Shown here one piece after another: positions 54,376 to 63,866 of a stretch of DNA of 64,000 bases; the stretch's first letter is position 1, and each line of letters opens with the position of its first letter. Made by a program: the position numbers and the translations under genes. This stretch comes from Rhizobiaceae bacterium. GTDB taxonomy: Bacteria > Pseudomonadota > Alphaproteobacteria > Rhizobiales > Rhizobiaceae. The stretch spans positions 62,001 through 126,000 of the forward strand of contig JAHBYU010000006.1 of the NCBI GenBank assembly GCA_019635775.1. The letters run 5' to 3'. A model generated the notes under the pieces. That model had not been told where the DNA came from. It was given only the letters and a program-made list of their open reading frames with translations, and made no database searches.

Positions 54376-54596
54376 GAGCGCCGTTTCGCCTTCGAGCGTG
54401 ACGTTACCGTTTTTCGACGGCTGGTCTGTTTCCGCGCGGGTTTGCTCGCCTTACGCTCAAGCCGCCGCAGCCTCTCGGCAACCGTAAGACTGGTCGTGCG
54501 CTTGCGCCGCTTCGCCCGCTTGCTGGCGGATGATTTGCGCAGCATGTCTTCGAGGACATCCACGACCACACCCTTGACGAAATCGCCTATCGACAT
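54372..54596 (-). CDS. small basic hypothetical protein
   Basis: The 74-residue protein begins MSIGDFVKGVVVDVLEDMLR and becomes very basic (KRAKRRKRT, then SRRKTVTSRSKAKRRS at the end). It may bind nucleic acid, but no domain is recognised. It starts nine bp after bolA on the same strand and its end overlaps the end of the NAGPA-like gene by four bp. The basic composition and short length leave some doubt about its being real. Confidence 0.55.
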   Translation of the reverse strand: MSIGDFVKGVVVDVLEDMLRKSSASKRAKRRKRTTSLTVAERLRRLERKASKPARKQTSRRKTVTSRSKAKRRS

Positions 54597-54605
54597 GGCT
54601 TCGGC

Positions 54606-54839
54606 TCACTCAGGAGCGGAAGTCTGGAGCGCCAGCGCATGAAGTGCGCCGCCCATGTTCCCCTTGAGTGCGTTGTAGACCATCTGGTGCTGGTGAACGC
54701 GGCTCTTGCCACGGAAACTCTCCGCCACAACCTCGGCTGCATAGTGATCGCCGTCGCCTGCGAGATCGCGAATCGTTACCTTCGCATCAGGAATGCCTTC
54801 CTTGATGAGCCGTTCAATCTCGCGTGCGTCCATCGCCAT
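54606..54839 (-). CDS. bolA: BolA-family protein
   Basis: The 77-residue protein has the class II KH-like BolA fold: IERLIKEGIPDAKVTIRDLA, then GDHYAAEVVAESFRGKSRVH with the conserved His and HQMVYNALKGNMGGALHALA. It pairs with monothiol glutaredoxins to hold and pass 2Fe-2S clusters. It starts 13 bp after purL, with which it is probably co-transcribed, and grxD is on the same strand further on. Confidence 0.95.
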   Translation of the reverse strand: MAMDAREIERLIKEGIPDAKVTIRDLAGDGDHYAAEVVAESFRGKSRVHQHQMVYNALKGNMGGALHALALQTSAPE

Positions 54840-54852
54840 CAGCAGTCTCCGC

Positions 54853-57081
54853 TTACTTGCCGTCCATGAAGCGCGGGAACCACGATTCGTGTGCGGACTT
54901 CAGTTCGGAAACAAGCATCGCACGCGCCTTGCCGAGTTTCAATTCCGAGCCGCCGGTTGTGCCGATCCAGGGAGCATGGATGCCAAGCGACTTCGCCTCG
55001 TCCCAAAGGGCCTTCATCTCCTCGCCCTGCGGATCGAGCTTCACTGTCACGACATAGCGGCCCTGGTCCTCACCGAAGAAGACTGGGATCGGGTCCGCCT
55101 TTTCGAGGCCGGGGATGGTGGCGCCGATACCGGATGCCATCGCCATTTCCGCAAGTGCCACGGCAAGGCCACCATCGGACACGTCATGCACCGCTGTCGC
55201 CACACCATTACGGATCAGCTTCCTGACGAAATCGCCGACACGCTTCTCATGCGCCAGATCGACCGGCGGCGGAGGGCCATCGGTGCGCCCGTGAATGTCG
55301 CGCATATAGATCGACTGGCCGAGATGCGCGCCCCAGCCGGGCGGCCCGCCGATGAGCAGGATGACTTCCCCTTCGGCGGCAAAAGCGATGCGCGCCATCC
55401 TTGACCAGTCTGGAATCAGGCCGACACCGCCTATGGTCGGAGTAGGCAGGATGCCCTGACCGTTGGTCTCGTTGTAAAGAGACACGTTGCCGGACACGAT
55501 CGGGAAGCCCAGCGCCCGACAAGCCTCCCCGACGCCCTTTATGGCCATCACGAACTGGCCCATGATGTCAGGCCGCTCGGGGTTGCCGAAATTGAGGTTG
55601 TCCGTTGCTGCGAGCGGCTCGGCGCCCGTCGCCGTCAGGTTTCGCCAGCATTCGGCCACTGCCTGCTTGCCGCCTTCGAAAGGATCGGCCTCGCAATAGC
55701 GCGGCGTTACGTCCGACGAGAAGGCAAGCGCTTTCGTCGGGTGGCCCTCGACGCGCACAACGCCTGCATCGCCGCCCGGAAGCTGCAACGAATTGCCCTG
55801 GATCAGCGTGTCGTACTGCTCCCAAACCCATCGGCGGCTCGACAGGTCGGGCCCGCCAATCATCTTCAGGAGTGCGTCTGCGATGTCGGCCTGCGGTATG
55901 TGGTCGGCCGCCAGCGGCGCAGGCTTCTTTGGCTCGACCCACGGCCGGTCATATTCTGGAGCCTTGTCGCCGAGATCCTTGATCGGCAGGTTCGCGGCTT
56001 CTTCGCCACCCTGCATGATGCGAAAGCGCAGGTCGTCGGTGGTCTGGCCTACAATCGCGAAGTCCAGCCCCCACTTGCGGAAGATCGCCTCGGCTTCCTC
56101 TTCCTTCTCTGGCCGCAGCACCATGAGCATGCGCTCCTGGCTTTCCGAAAGCATCATCTCGTAAGCGGACATGCGCTCCTCGCGCACGGGGACCTTGTCG
56201 AGATCAAGCTCGATGCCGAGGTCGCCTTTCGCGCCCATTTCCACGGCAGAGCAGGTGAGGCCGGCCGCACCCATGTCCTGAATGGCGATGACGGCGCCGG
56301 ACGCCATCAATTCAAGGCAGGCTTCCAGCAGGCATTTTTCGGTGAACGGGTCGCCAACCTGGACGGTCGGGCGCTTCTCATCGATCTTGTCGTCGAATTC
56401 GGCGGAGGCCATCGTCGCGCCGCCGACACCATCGCGCCCGGTCTTGGCGCCGAGGTAGACGACCGGCAGGCCAACGCCTTCGGCCTTGGAATAGAAGATG
56501 GCGTCCGTCTTCGCGAGACCGGCCGCGAAGGCGTTGACGAGAATGTTGCCATTGTAGCGCGCGTCGAAATTGACCTCGCCACCGACGGTCGGCACGCCGA
56601 AGGAGTTTCCGTAGCCACCGACGCCGGCAACGACACCGGCCACGAGATGCCGTGTCTTCGGGTGATCCGGCTCACCGAAACGCAAGGCGTTCATGGCAGC
56701 GATCGGTCGGGCACCCATCGTGAAGACGTCGCGCAGAATACCGCCAACGCCAGTCGCGGCACCCTGGTAAGGCTCGATGTAGGACGGATGGTTGTGGCTC
56801 TCCATCTTGAAGACGACGCATTCGCCGTCGCCGATATCGACCACGCCCGCATTCTCTCCCGGCCCCTGGATTACGCCTGGACCGCTGGTCGGCAGGGTAC
56901 GCAGCCACTTCTTCGACGACTTGTAGGAGCAGTGCTCGTTCCACATCGCAGAAAAGATGCCGAGTTCGGTGAAGCTCGGTTCGCGACCGATGAGATCGAG
57001 AATGCGCTCGTATTCGTCCGGCTTCAGGCCATGAGCCTTGATGAGCTCGGGCGTGATGGCGACGGTCTTCTGAGTGGTCAT
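54853..57081 (-). CDS. purL: phosphoribosylformylglycinamidine synthase subunit PurL
   Basis: PurL is the small-type synthetase that works with PurS and PurQ to convert FGAR to FGAM in purine synthesis. The 742-residue protein has the PurM-like ATP-binding segments [56 protein letters not shown] and [18 protein letters not shown]. Length is typical of the PurLSQ form. bolA follows. The other subunits, purQ and purS, lie 2.4 kb upstream on the same strand beyond three unrelated genes. Confidence 0.98.
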   Translation of the reverse strand: MTTQKTVAITPELIKAHGLKPDEYERILDLIGREPSFTELGIFSAMWNEHCSYKSSKKWLRTLPTSGPGVIQGPGENAGVVDIGDGECVVFKMESHNHPSYIEPYQGAATGVGGILRDVFTMGARPIAAMNALRFGEPDHPKTRHLVAGVVAGVGGYGNSFGVPTVGGEVNFDARYNGNILVNAFAAGLAKTDAIFYSKAEGVGLPVVYLGAKTGRDGVGGATMASAEFDDKIDEKRPTVQVGDPFTEKCLLEACLELMASGAVIAIQDMGAAGLTCSAVEMGAKGDLGIELDLDKVPVREERMSAYEMMLSESQERMLMVLRPEKEEEAEAIFRKWGLDFAIVGQTTDDLRFRIMQGGEEAANLPIKDLGDKAPEYDRPWVEPKKPAPLAADHIPQADIADALLKMIGGPDLSSRRWVWEQYDTLIQGNSLQLPGGDAGVVRVEGHPTKALAFSSDVTPRYCEADPFEGGKQAVAECWRNLTATGAEPLAATDNLNFGNPERPDIMGQFVMAIKGVGEACRALGFPIVSGNVSLYNETNGQGILPTPTIGGVGLIPDWSRMARIAFAAEGEVILLIGGPPGWGAHLGQSIYMRDIHGRTDGPPPPVDLAHEKRVGDFVRKLIRNGVATAVHDVSDGGLAVALAEMAMASGIGATIPGLEKADPIPVFFGEDQGRYVVTVKLDPQGEEMKALWDEAKSLGIHAPWIGTTGGSELKLGKARAMLVSELKSAHESWFPRFMDGK

Positions 57082-57198
57082 GAGGCGTTGTCGGCTCCGG
57101 ATGACGGGAGTGCGCGCGGGGTATCCTTAGCCCATGCGCGGGCAGGGTCATATCGCACTGCGAAGAAAAATGCAGCCTTTTCGGCGACTATCTACAGG

Positions 57199-58623
57199 TC
57201 AGCCGTAGCTGTCGTACCCGGCGTTCGGATTGTCGAGAAGCCGCCTTATGATGGACAGGCCCGTCTTGAGGTCGTCATGGCGCCGTACGATCGAGAAGCC
57301 AACGCGAATCCGATGATAGACCTCATCGGTCCGGCCAGGCTTGTATTCGTCCTCATCGTCCACGAGTACGCCCTCGCTTGCCGCAGCCTGCTTGAACGTG
57401 CCGGAGAGCCACGGATCGGGCAGCTTCACCCATACGAAGGGAGCCCGCTTGTGTGAGACCAGGTCAAGCCCGGCGAAAGCGTCGAGAACCATCGCCTGCC
57501 GCGCTTCGATTTCGACGCGGGTTGCCTCTCGAATGCTGTCCGCCGCGCCAGACAGGACCAGCCGCGCCGAAAGTTCGGCGAGCATGAAGGGCATGCCTCC
57601 GGTCACCATCTTGTGCGCCACCTGAATGCGGGGCGCGAGGTTGGCGGGGCAGGCGACCCAGCCGCCGCGGACGCCTGCCGCGACCGTCTTAGATAGCCCG
57701 CCTATGTGGAAGGTCCGCTCGGGAAGCAGCGCCGACAACGGAGTAGGGGGATCTTCCAGCAGCGCGCCGTAGATGGAATCCTCGATCAGCCAGACGTTAT
57801 GCCTGCGCGCGATCTCGGCGATTTCCTTGCGGCGCTTGAGCGTCATGATGTTCAGCGTGGGATTGTGGAGCGAGGGAATAAAGAAGGCGATCTTCGGATG
57901 CTGCTGTCCGCAGACACGCTCGAAATCCTCGGGATCGGGACCATGTGCGTCGAGCTTCACGACGATGCTGCGACGCCCCATGAGGTTCGCACTTCGGGCG
58001 ATCGAGCAATAGGTTAGCTGTTCGAAGGCGATCTTGTCACCGGGAGAGCTCATGGCTGCGATCACGGCCATCGCGGAGGCATGCACACCGACCGTAGGCA
58101 CCACGCAGCGCGGATCAGGCGCCCAGCCATCGGCGGACAGCCAGCGAGAACCGGCTTCGCGCCAATCCATCGGCCATGAACGCGTGTAGTCCACCAATCC
58201 CTCGGGATGGTCCCGGACGATATCGGCGAAAAGCCGACCGATCGCCTCGCTTTGCCCGAGCTCAGGGGCCGAGGTGCTGTCCATGACGAGCCGGCCGCCC
58301 GTCGAGCCCTCCATGCTACGCCGGTTTCCATCAAAAGCCGGTTGCGGCGCATCAGGCGGGAGGGTGTGCGGGGTCGTGACCCTGTCCAGGACATAGGTAC
58401 CGCGTCCCACCTCGCCGGTGACGAGACCGCGTTCGCGGACAAGCGCATAGGCTCGCCCGATTGTACCTATAGTAACACCGATGTCGTATGCAAGATCGCG
58501 CTGCGGCGGCAGCTTCGATCCGGGGGGAAGGACACCTTGCGCTATATCGCTTTCTATACGATCGGCCAGACGCAGGTATAGCGGGCCGGAGCCTTCGGTG
58601 AGATTTGGGAGCCAATTTGTCAT
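57199..58623 (-). CDS. MocR/GntR regulator with aminotransferase domain
   Basis: The 474-residue protein has an N-terminal GntR winged helix (YLRLADRIESDIAQGVLPPG, then LPPQRDLAYDIGVTIGTIGR) and a fold type I aminotransferase domain with PLP lysine near 312 in HIGGLSKTVAAGVRGGW and Asn/Asp/Tyr contacts in HNPTLNI and WLIEDSIYGALL. MocR regulators sense a ligand, often a vitamin B6 form, amino acid or GABA. No target gene is obvious; the adjacent DUF1127 gene, 92 bp away and divergent, is a candidate. Confidence 0.9.
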   Translation of the reverse strand: MTNWLPNLTEGSGPLYLRLADRIESDIAQGVLPPGSKLPPQRDLAYDIGVTIGTIGRAYALVRERGLVTGEVGRGTYVLDRVTTPHTLPPDAPQPAFDGNRRSMEGSTGGRLVMDSTSAPELGQSEAIGRLFADIVRDHPEGLVDYTRSWPMDWREAGSRWLSADGWAPDPRCVVPTVGVHASAMAVIAAMSSPGDKIAFEQLTYCSIARSANLMGRRSIVVKLDAHGPDPEDFERVCGQQHPKIAFFIPSLHNPTLNIMTLKRRKEIAEIARRHNVWLIEDSIYGALLEDPPTPLSALLPERTFHIGGLSKTVAAGVRGGWVACPANLAPRIQVAHKMVTGGMPFMLAELSARLVLSGAADSIREATRVEIEARQAMVLDAFAGLDLVSHKRAPFVWVKLPDPWLSGTFKQAAASEGVLVDDEDEYKPGRTDEVYHRIRVGFSIVRRHDDLKTGLSIIRRLLDNPNAGYDSYG

Positions 58624-58715
58624 CGTGACAATTTCATATATTGCCTTCGAAATTGAGTCAATTCATTGAAGGGGAGCGATACAATTAATCGTTAGCCCAA
58701 CAAATGGAGGTGACA

Positions 58716-58931
58716 ATGAGTACATTTACAACATCACGTACTGATGTCTCCGTCGGTACGCCGCCGTCAGGTGGTTCGCTGGTACTGGGGCTGGTGTCGA
58801 GGATCGAGATGGCGGTCCAACGCTACCGTAGCCGGCGCGCATTGATGGAAATGACCGACGAGATGCTGAAGGACATCGGCCTTTCGCGTTCGGAAGCCTA
58901 TCGGGAAGGCTGCCGCCACTTCTGGGATTGA
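58716..58931 (+). CDS. DUF1127 small protein
   Basis: The 71-residue protein has a variable N-terminus and a C-terminal DUF1127 helix pair: RYRSRRALMEMTDEMLKDIG then LSRSEAYREGCRHFWD. The R-x-L-x-x-M-x-D-x-x-L-x-D-I-G-L-S pattern is diagnostic. Such short proteins in rhizobia include regulators of RNA and phosphate/stress responses. ATG 58716 has GGAGGT just upstream; an ATG twelve bases earlier is unlikely. It is divergent from the MocR gene. Confidence 0.9.
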   Translation: MSTFTTSRTDVSVGTPPSGGSLVLGLVSRIEMAVQRYRSRRALMEMTDEMLKDIGLSRSEAYREGCRHFWD

Positions 58932-58994
58932 GTGCGCGAATATGGGCGTATGGCCGAACCGACGACGCTACCACGGACCAGGTCCGCAAACATG

Positions 58995-59030
58995 ATGGCC
59001 GCCTCGCAAAGGGCGGCCATTTTCTTTTTT
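58995..59030 (+). terminator. rho-independent terminator after the DUF1127 gene
   Basis: ATGGCCGCC and GGCGGCCAT pair around a short loop and are followed by TTTCTTTTTT. Confidence 0.9.
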
Positions 59031-59049
59031 GGCCAGAACTAGGGTTGCG

Positions 59050-59463
59050 TCATGCGGCTGAGCCGCAGCCGCTGTCGCCGGACTTCCAACGGCTGATGTC
59101 GGCGCTGATCCTCGATCCGACGGGCTCGTCCATCAGGGGACCGAACACCTCCACCTCGCTTGACTGACCACGCGCCTGTACGACGAGGAGAGGCCTGCCG
59201 CCATAGTTGTTCTTCGGGACCAGCAGGAAGCGCGGCGTGCCGCCGAAATTATTCAGCTCGTTCGCCATAGAGTATTTGGCGAAGGCCTTGTCCTTGCTGG
59301 CGATCCAGCACTTGTGCGCGGCGATCGCCACCTGTTCCATTACCCGAAGCGAAGCGCTTTTGCCCGAACCTCCGCCGGGGTTTGCCGGCCTGGTGTCGGT
59401 CTGGCAGCCAGCCAGGACTAAAAGGGCTCCAAGGCCCGCGACCAGAAATCTCGATCTCGCCAT
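59050..59463 (-). CDS. small exported lipoprotein
   Basis: The 137-residue product has a lipoprotein signal with lipobox LAGC (Cys20) in FLVAGLGALLVLAGCQT. The mature part has AIAAHKCWIASKDKAFAKYS and RFLLVPKNNYGGRPLLVVQA, with two further cysteines. I do not recognise the family, but the pattern is seen in Rhizobiales outer-membrane lipoproteins. It lies between DUF1127 and purQ and is transcribed on the purine strand. ATG at 59463 was chosen as the first Met of the signal; the longer in-frame start adds a non-signal leader. Confidence 0.8.
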   Translation of the reverse strand: MARSRFLVAGLGALLVLAGCQTDTRPANPGGGSGKSASLRVMEQVAIAAHKCWIASKDKAFAKYSMANELNNFGGTPRFLLVPKNNYGGRPLLVVQARGQSSEVEVFGPLMDEPVGSRISADISRWKSGDSGCGSAA

Positions 59464-59550
59464 ACGGTCCTCGAATCGCGCCAATGTGCAGGATCGTGCA
59501 CCAGCGTTGGTTAAAGGGGAACTACCGCCGATTGGCGCGGTCAAACGGCC

Positions 59551-60231
59551 TCAGGCGGCCTTTTGAACCGGCATTCCGAGCGCGCTTTCGAAAAGTCCGC
59601 GTCCGTCAGTGCCGCCATGCGCTGCTTCGATCAGGTTTTCGGGGTGCGGCATCAGCCCCAAGACATTGCCGCGCGCGTTGATGATGCCCGCGATGTCGTT
59701 GACCGAACCGTTCGGATTGGTGCCCTCAGCGTAGCGGAACACCACCTGGCCTTCGCCTTCGATGCGCTTGAGCGTTTCAGCATCGGCAAAATAATTGCCG
59801 TCGTGATGAGCGACCGGTGTGCGGATGATCTGTCCCGGCGCGTAGTTGCGCGTGAAGGCGGTATTCGCGTTGGCGACCTCAAGCTTCACCTCGCGGCAAA
59901 CGAACTTGAGTGAGGCGTTGCGCATCAGCGCGCCCGGAAGCAGACCGGCTTCGACGAGGATCTGAAAACCATTGCAGACACCGATGACCTGAACGCCCTT
60001 GTCTGCCTTTTCAGCAACCGCGCGCATGACGGGCGACCGGGCAGCGATAGCGCCACACCTAAGGTAGTCGCCAAACGAAAACCCGCCGGGAATGGCGATC
60101 AGGTCGACGTCCGGGATATCCGTGTCGGTCTGCCAGACGGTCGTCGGCGCCTTGCCCGAAATCTTGGTGAGCGCCGCGATCATGTCGCGGTCACGGTTCA
60201 GGCCCGGCAGAAGGACGACGGCAGTTTTCAT
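59551..60231 (-). CDS. purQ: phosphoribosylformylglycinamidine synthase subunit PurQ
   Basis: PurQ is the glutaminase subunit that supplies ammonia to PurL. The 226-residue class I amidotransferase has the nucleophile Cys86 in [13 protein letters not shown], and His and Glu in [11 protein letters not shown] near 198. [14 protein letters not shown] is the family start region. Its ATG shares one base with the purS stop (TGATG), so translation is coupled. Confidence 0.97.
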   Translation of the reverse strand: MKTAVVLLPGLNRDRDMIAALTKISGKAPTTVWQTDTDIPDVDLIAIPGGFSFGDYLRCGAIAARSPVMRAVAEKADKGVQVIGVCNGFQILVEAGLLPGALMRNASLKFVCREVKLEVANANTAFTRNYAPGQIIRTPVAHHDGNYFADAETLKRIEGEGQVVFRYAEGTNPNGSVNDIAGIINARGNVLGLMPHPENLIEAAHGGTDGRGLFESALGMPVQKAA

Positions 60232-60473
60232 CAGATCAACGCGACGCTGTAGTTTTCGATCACGGTGTTGGCCAGGAGCTTGTCACACATGGCCTTGAGG
60301 TCGGCCTCGGCTTTCGCCTTGTCCGAGCCCTCGATTTCCAGGTCGAACACCTTGCCCTGCCGAACGGAGTCGACGCCATCGAAGCCGAGGCCCGAAAGGG
60401 CGTGTTCTATCGCCTTGCCTTGCGGGTCGAGCACGCCATGCTTGAGGGTCACGGTGACGCGGGCCTTGATCAC
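60231..60473 (-). CDS. purS: phosphoribosylformylglycinamidine synthase subunit PurS
   Basis: PurS is the small subunit that bridges PurL and PurQ. The 80-residue protein begins with GTG and reads [20 protein letters not shown], then [20 protein letters not shown], the typical fold. The GTG start at 60473 is supported by AGGAG about nine bases upstream and by family length. It is followed without a gap by purQ and preceded by purC. Confidence 0.96.
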   Translation of the reverse strand: MIKARVTVTLKHGVLDPQGKAIEHALSGLGFDGVDSVRQGKVFDLEIEGSDKAKAEADLKAMCDKLLANTVIENYSVALI

Positions 60474-60502
60474 GCTTGCAAAACTCCTGTTCGATATGGA
60501 TA

Positions 60503-61297
60503 TCAGTGCGGCTTGCCACGGCGTCCGTCGCCGGTGGCAACCAACACGGGGCCGGTGGGCCGCGGCGGCTCGTTCTCGTTCATGATGCCAAGACGGCGCG
60601 CGACCTCCTGATACGCCTCGACCAGTCCACCCATGTCCCGGCGGAAGCGGTCCTTGTCGAGCTTGTCCTGGGTCTGGACATCCCATAGCCGGCACGAATC
60701 GGGAGAAATCTCGTCGGCAACGACGATGCGCATCATGTCGCCCTCGTAGAGCCTTCCGCACTCCATCTTGAAGTCGACGAGTTGAATGCCGACACCGAGG
60801 AACAGGCCGGAAAGGAAGTCGTTGACGCGTATGGCGAGCGCCATGATGTCGTCGATTTCCTGAGGCGAGGCCCAGCCGAAAGCAGTGATATGCTCTTCCG
60901 AAACCATCGGATCGTCGAGCGCGTCGGCCTTGTAGTAGAACTCGATGATCGAGCGCGGCAGGACCGTGCCTTCCTCAATGCCGAGGCGCTTCGCAAGCGA
61001 ACCCGCAGCAATATTGCGGACGACGACCTCAAGGGGGATGATCTCGACTTCCTTGATCAACTGCTCGCGCATGTTGAGCCGACGGATGAAGTGCGTCGGA
61101 ATGCCCATGCGGTTGAGGTGGTTAAAGATGTGCTCGGAAATCCGATTGTTCAGCACACCCTTGCCGTCGACGATCTCATGTTTCTTTTTGTTGAACGCCG
61201 TCGCGTCGTCCTTGAAGAACTGGACAAGCGTGCCCGGCTCGGGTCCTTCATAGAGGATCTTGGCCTTGCCTTCGTAGATGCGGCGGCGATTTTTCAT
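60503..61297 (-). CDS. purC: phosphoribosylaminoimidazole-succinocarboxamide synthase
   Basis: PurC (SAICAR synthetase) adds aspartate to CAIR in purine synthesis. The 264-residue protein begins [20 protein letters not shown] and has the ATP and substrate regions [20 protein letters not shown] and [11 protein letters not shown] with [12 protein letters not shown]. The C-terminal extension is short. ATG at 61297 has AGGAAAT upstream. It begins the purC-purS-purQ operon. Confidence 0.97.
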   Translation of the reverse strand: MKNRRRIYEGKAKILYEGPEPGTLVQFFKDDATAFNKKKHEIVDGKGVLNNRISEHIFNHLNRMGIPTHFIRRLNMREQLIKEVEIIPLEVVVRNIAAGSLAKRLGIEEGTVLPRSIIEFYYKADALDDPMVSEEHITAFGWASPQEIDDIMALAIRVNDFLSGLFLGVGIQLVDFKMECGRLYEGDMMRIVVADEISPDSCRLWDVQTQDKLDKDRFRRDMGGLVEAYQEVARRLGIMNENEPPRPTGPVLVATGDGRRGKPH

Positions 61298-61554
61298 GGG
61301 ATTTCCTGGATTTGTCGGGCCGGCCTTTGCAAGCGAACCGTTGGAACACATAATATTCCAAACGTCTTGTTCAATGCCGGTCTATCCGAATCGGGTGTCC
61401 GGCTCAATCCGCAATACGCCGGTTCAACCGCTTTCCGCAGCGAAATACCGCAGCGCAACATGTTGTGAGCGTATTGACCGGGGCGCGGTCATTTGGTTTG
61501 TGCTGGCAACAACTACATCGGTCCGAACGGCCCCCACCCATCTGGAGGATTTTA

Positions 61555-61872
61555 ATGAGCGATTTTTCCGACCGCGAAAAAGGTTTCGAGCGCAAGTTCG
61601 CGCTCGACGAGGAATTGCGGTTCAAGGCCATGGCGCGCCGCAACAAGCTTCTTGGGCTCTGGGCCGCTGAAAAGCTCGGCAAGACGGGCGAGGCCGCCGA
61701 AGCCTACGCAAAGGAGGTCGTTGCGGCTGATTTCGAGGAGGCCGGCGATGGAGATGTGTTGCGCAAGTTGAAGACCGATTTTGACGCGGCTGGCGTGGAG
61801 CAGTCGGAACACCAGATCCGCCGGACAATGGACGAATTGATGGCGCAGGCGATCGAGCAATTCAAAAGCTGA
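61555..61872 (+). CDS. DUF1476, ATP synthase zeta/inhibitor subunit
   Basis: The 105-residue, mostly helical protein begins MSDFSDREKGFERKFALDEE and continues RFKAMARRNKLLGLWAAEKL, the DUF1476 pattern. In Paracoccus and relatives this protein is the zeta subunit that blocks hydrolysis by the F1FO-ATPase, acting like mitochondrial IF1. CTGGAGGA lies six to seven bases before ATG 61555. It is divergent from purC and ends at a terminator. Confidence 0.93.
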   Translation: MSDFSDREKGFERKFALDEELRFKAMARRNKLLGLWAAEKLGKTGEAAEAYAKEVVAADFEEAGDGDVLRKLKTDFDAAGVEQSEHQIRRTMDELMAQAIEQFKS

Positions 61873-61900
61873 GCGGTCCCGATCGGATTCGGACAACATT

Positions 61901-61927
61901 CAAACCGCCCGAATGGGCGGTTTTTCT
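61901..61927 (+). terminator. rho-independent terminator after the DUF1476 gene
   Basis: AAACCGCCC and GGGCGGTTT form a 9-bp stem with a GAAT loop and run into TTTTTC. Confidence 0.92.
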
Positions 61928-61977
61928 TTGCGTTTTCCGTTCGTCGGCGTGAGAAAGACGCCATAGGGGAGAGTTTC

Positions 61978-62751
61978 ATGTCACTCGAAGCAAAACTGGC
62001 CGCCGGTGAAACCGTCTGCAGCGCATGGTCAGGCGTGCCGGACGCGCTGACGGTCGAGATCCTGGCCGCGCAGGGTTTCGATGCGGTCACATTGGATATG
62101 CAGCATGGCGGACATAACGAGGACAGTGTCCTGCGTTCAGTCGTGCCCGTGATGCGGGCCGGAAAGCCATGTCTGGTCCGGATACCCGTCGGACGCTTTG
62201 ACATGGCGAGCCGCGCGCTCGACTTTGGCGCCGAGGCGGTCATTGCGCCGATGGTCAATTCGATCGAGGACGCCTCCCGTTTTGCCGCGGCCATGAAGTA
62301 TCCGCCGGTCGGCGAGCGTTCGTGGGGACCGACCTACGGCTTCCCGCGCTACGGAAAGGGCGACCATGCCCAGTGGCTGCGCGAGAGCAACAAGCGCACC
62401 TTGTCGTTCGCGATGATCGAGACCCGCGCGGCGGTGGACATCCTGGACCGCATTCTCGATACCCCCGGTATCGATGCCATCTTTCTGGGCCCATCTGATT
62501 TCTCGATCGCCTGGACGAATGGCGAAAGGGTCAATTCGACGCTGGAAGAGATGATGCCGGCTGTCGAGCAGGTTGCCCGACGCGCCCACAAGGCCGGGAA
62601 GTATGCCGGGATCTACGTGCTCGACGCGTCAATCTCCGGCCGTTTCGTTTCGATGGGCTACCAGCTTCTGGCAATGGGTTCGGAAGCGACCGTTATGAAG
62701 CTCGGCTCGGACACGCTGCTCAAGGCGGTCCACGCCTCGCTCAAGGGCTGA
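61978..62751 (+). CDS. HpcH/HpaI-family aldolase
   Basis: This class II aldolase fold protein (257 residues) cleaves 2-oxo acid aldols such as 4-hydroxy-2-oxoheptanedioate. It has the metal-binding region SFAMIETRAAVDILDRIL and DAIFLGPSDFSIAWTNGERV, and VTLDMQHGGHNEDSVLRSVV near residue 40 with the catalytic-pocket His. The exact substrate is unknown. GGAGAG precedes the start. Its stop lies within two bp of the stop of the converging FAD oxidoreductase, so these two catabolic genes share a junction. Confidence 0.92.
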   Translation: MSLEAKLAAGETVCSAWSGVPDALTVEILAAQGFDAVTLDMQHGGHNEDSVLRSVVPVMRAGKPCLVRIPVGRFDMASRALDFGAEAVIAPMVNSIEDASRFAAAMKYPPVGERSWGPTYGFPRYGKGDHAQWLRESNKRTLSFAMIETRAAVDILDRILDTPGIDAIFLGPSDFSIAWTNGERVNSTLEEMMPAVEQVARRAHKAGKYAGIYVLDASISGRFVSMGYQLLAMGSEATVMKLGSDTLLKAVHASLKG

Positions 62752-62752
62752 C

Positions 62753-63838
62753 TCACGCCTGAGACAGTTCAGGTCGATTCGGATCGTAAGGCGCGAGGTC
62801 AGGGTCTCTAACGCCTGTCGCCAGCTCCCGCGCGGCCAGTTCGCCGACGATAGGGGCAAGCGTGATGCCCGAGTGTAGCACGGCGACATAGATGCCATCG
62901 GCGCCTTTCGGACGACCGATGGCCGGATATCCGTCGCGCGGGGTAGGGCGATAGCCGACGGTTATGACGTCGAGGTCGAGATCGTCCGAACCTCTGACCA
63001 TTGCCTTGACGCCGTCGAGCAGGGCTGTCGCCATCTCGCTGTCGCGTCCCTGCGGATCGCCGCCCGCGAAATCGGTGCCGATGATCAGCCTGCCTTCGTG
63101 GGTCTGCCTGACGTGAAAGTCCGGGGTCATGACCAGCCCGTTGAGCAGCTTTTTGTCCGATCGCGTAGAATGGGCAATCAGGCCCGGGGGCGCATCGAGC
63201 GCCATGGGCAGGCCGGCGATTTCAAGCAGGCGCGAAGTATCGACCCCTGCGCATACAACCGTCTCGTCCGCTTCCAGCCTTTCGCCTGTGGGTGTCTCGA
63301 TCCCGGTCACGCGTCCATTCGCCAAAGTCAGCAAGGTTGCTTCGGTATCGCCCAGGAGGCGCGCGCCGTTCGATATGGTGGCAGCCAGCAATGCCTGCGT
63401 GGTCGCCAAGGGTTCCAGCATTCCCTCTTCGGGGACATGGAGCGCCAGTTCCGGCGGCTCCTTCAAACCGGGCTCGATTGCCAAGGCTTCCTGTCGACCG
63501 ACCTCGCGAATTCCGTAGCCCCAGCGGGCGTGCTCTTGCGCGTAACTTGCCAGTTCAGCGGGCGGAAGGTCCCAGAGCAGCCCGCCACTCCAACTGACGT
63601 CAAGCTTCGGGATTGCATCCTGAAGGCGCCGCCAGCCAGCCATCGAGCGCCTGCGGAAATGGAAATACCACTCCGGATTACCCCAACTGGCATTGATCCA
63701 GGCGAAAGAGTGCCTTGTGGCAAGGCCGCCGCCCTGTCCGGAATCGACGATCGTGACCGCGCAGCCCGATCGGATGAGATGCCAGGCAACAGAAGCCCCG
63801 ATGATACCGCCGCCGACAACCAGAACCCTTTTGCTCAT
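62753..63838 (-). CDS. FAD-dependent oxidoreductase (DadA-like)
   Basis: The 361-residue protein has the nucleotide-binding loop RVLVVGGGIIGASVAWHLIR with three Gly, then SGQGGGLATRHSFAWINASW and the C-terminal segment AVLHSGITLAPIVGELAARE of the DAO superfamily. The family oxidises D-amino acids, glycine derivatives or sarcosine-like amines. Start at 63838 gives MSKRVLVVGG with GGCGCC-type weak ribosome signal. It is the second DAO-type protein of the window and not a close copy of the one beside the P450. Confidence 0.88.
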   Translation of the reverse strand: MSKRVLVVGGGIIGASVAWHLIRSGCAVTIVDSGQGGGLATRHSFAWINASWGNPEWYFHFRRRSMAGWRRLQDAIPKLDVSWSGGLLWDLPPAELASYAQEHARWGYGIREVGRQEALAIEPGLKEPPELALHVPEEGMLEPLATTQALLAATISNGARLLGDTEATLLTLANGRVTGIETPTGERLEADETVVCAGVDTSRLLEIAGLPMALDAPPGLIAHSTRSDKKLLNGLVMTPDFHVRQTHEGRLIIGTDFAGGDPQGRDSEMATALLDGVKAMVRGSDDLDLDVITVGYRPTPRDGYPAIGRPKGADGIYVAVLHSGITLAPIVGELAARELATGVRDPDLAPYDPNRPELSQA

Positions 63839-63866
63839 CGACGTTTCTCCGGCGCTGAGGCGCTGC

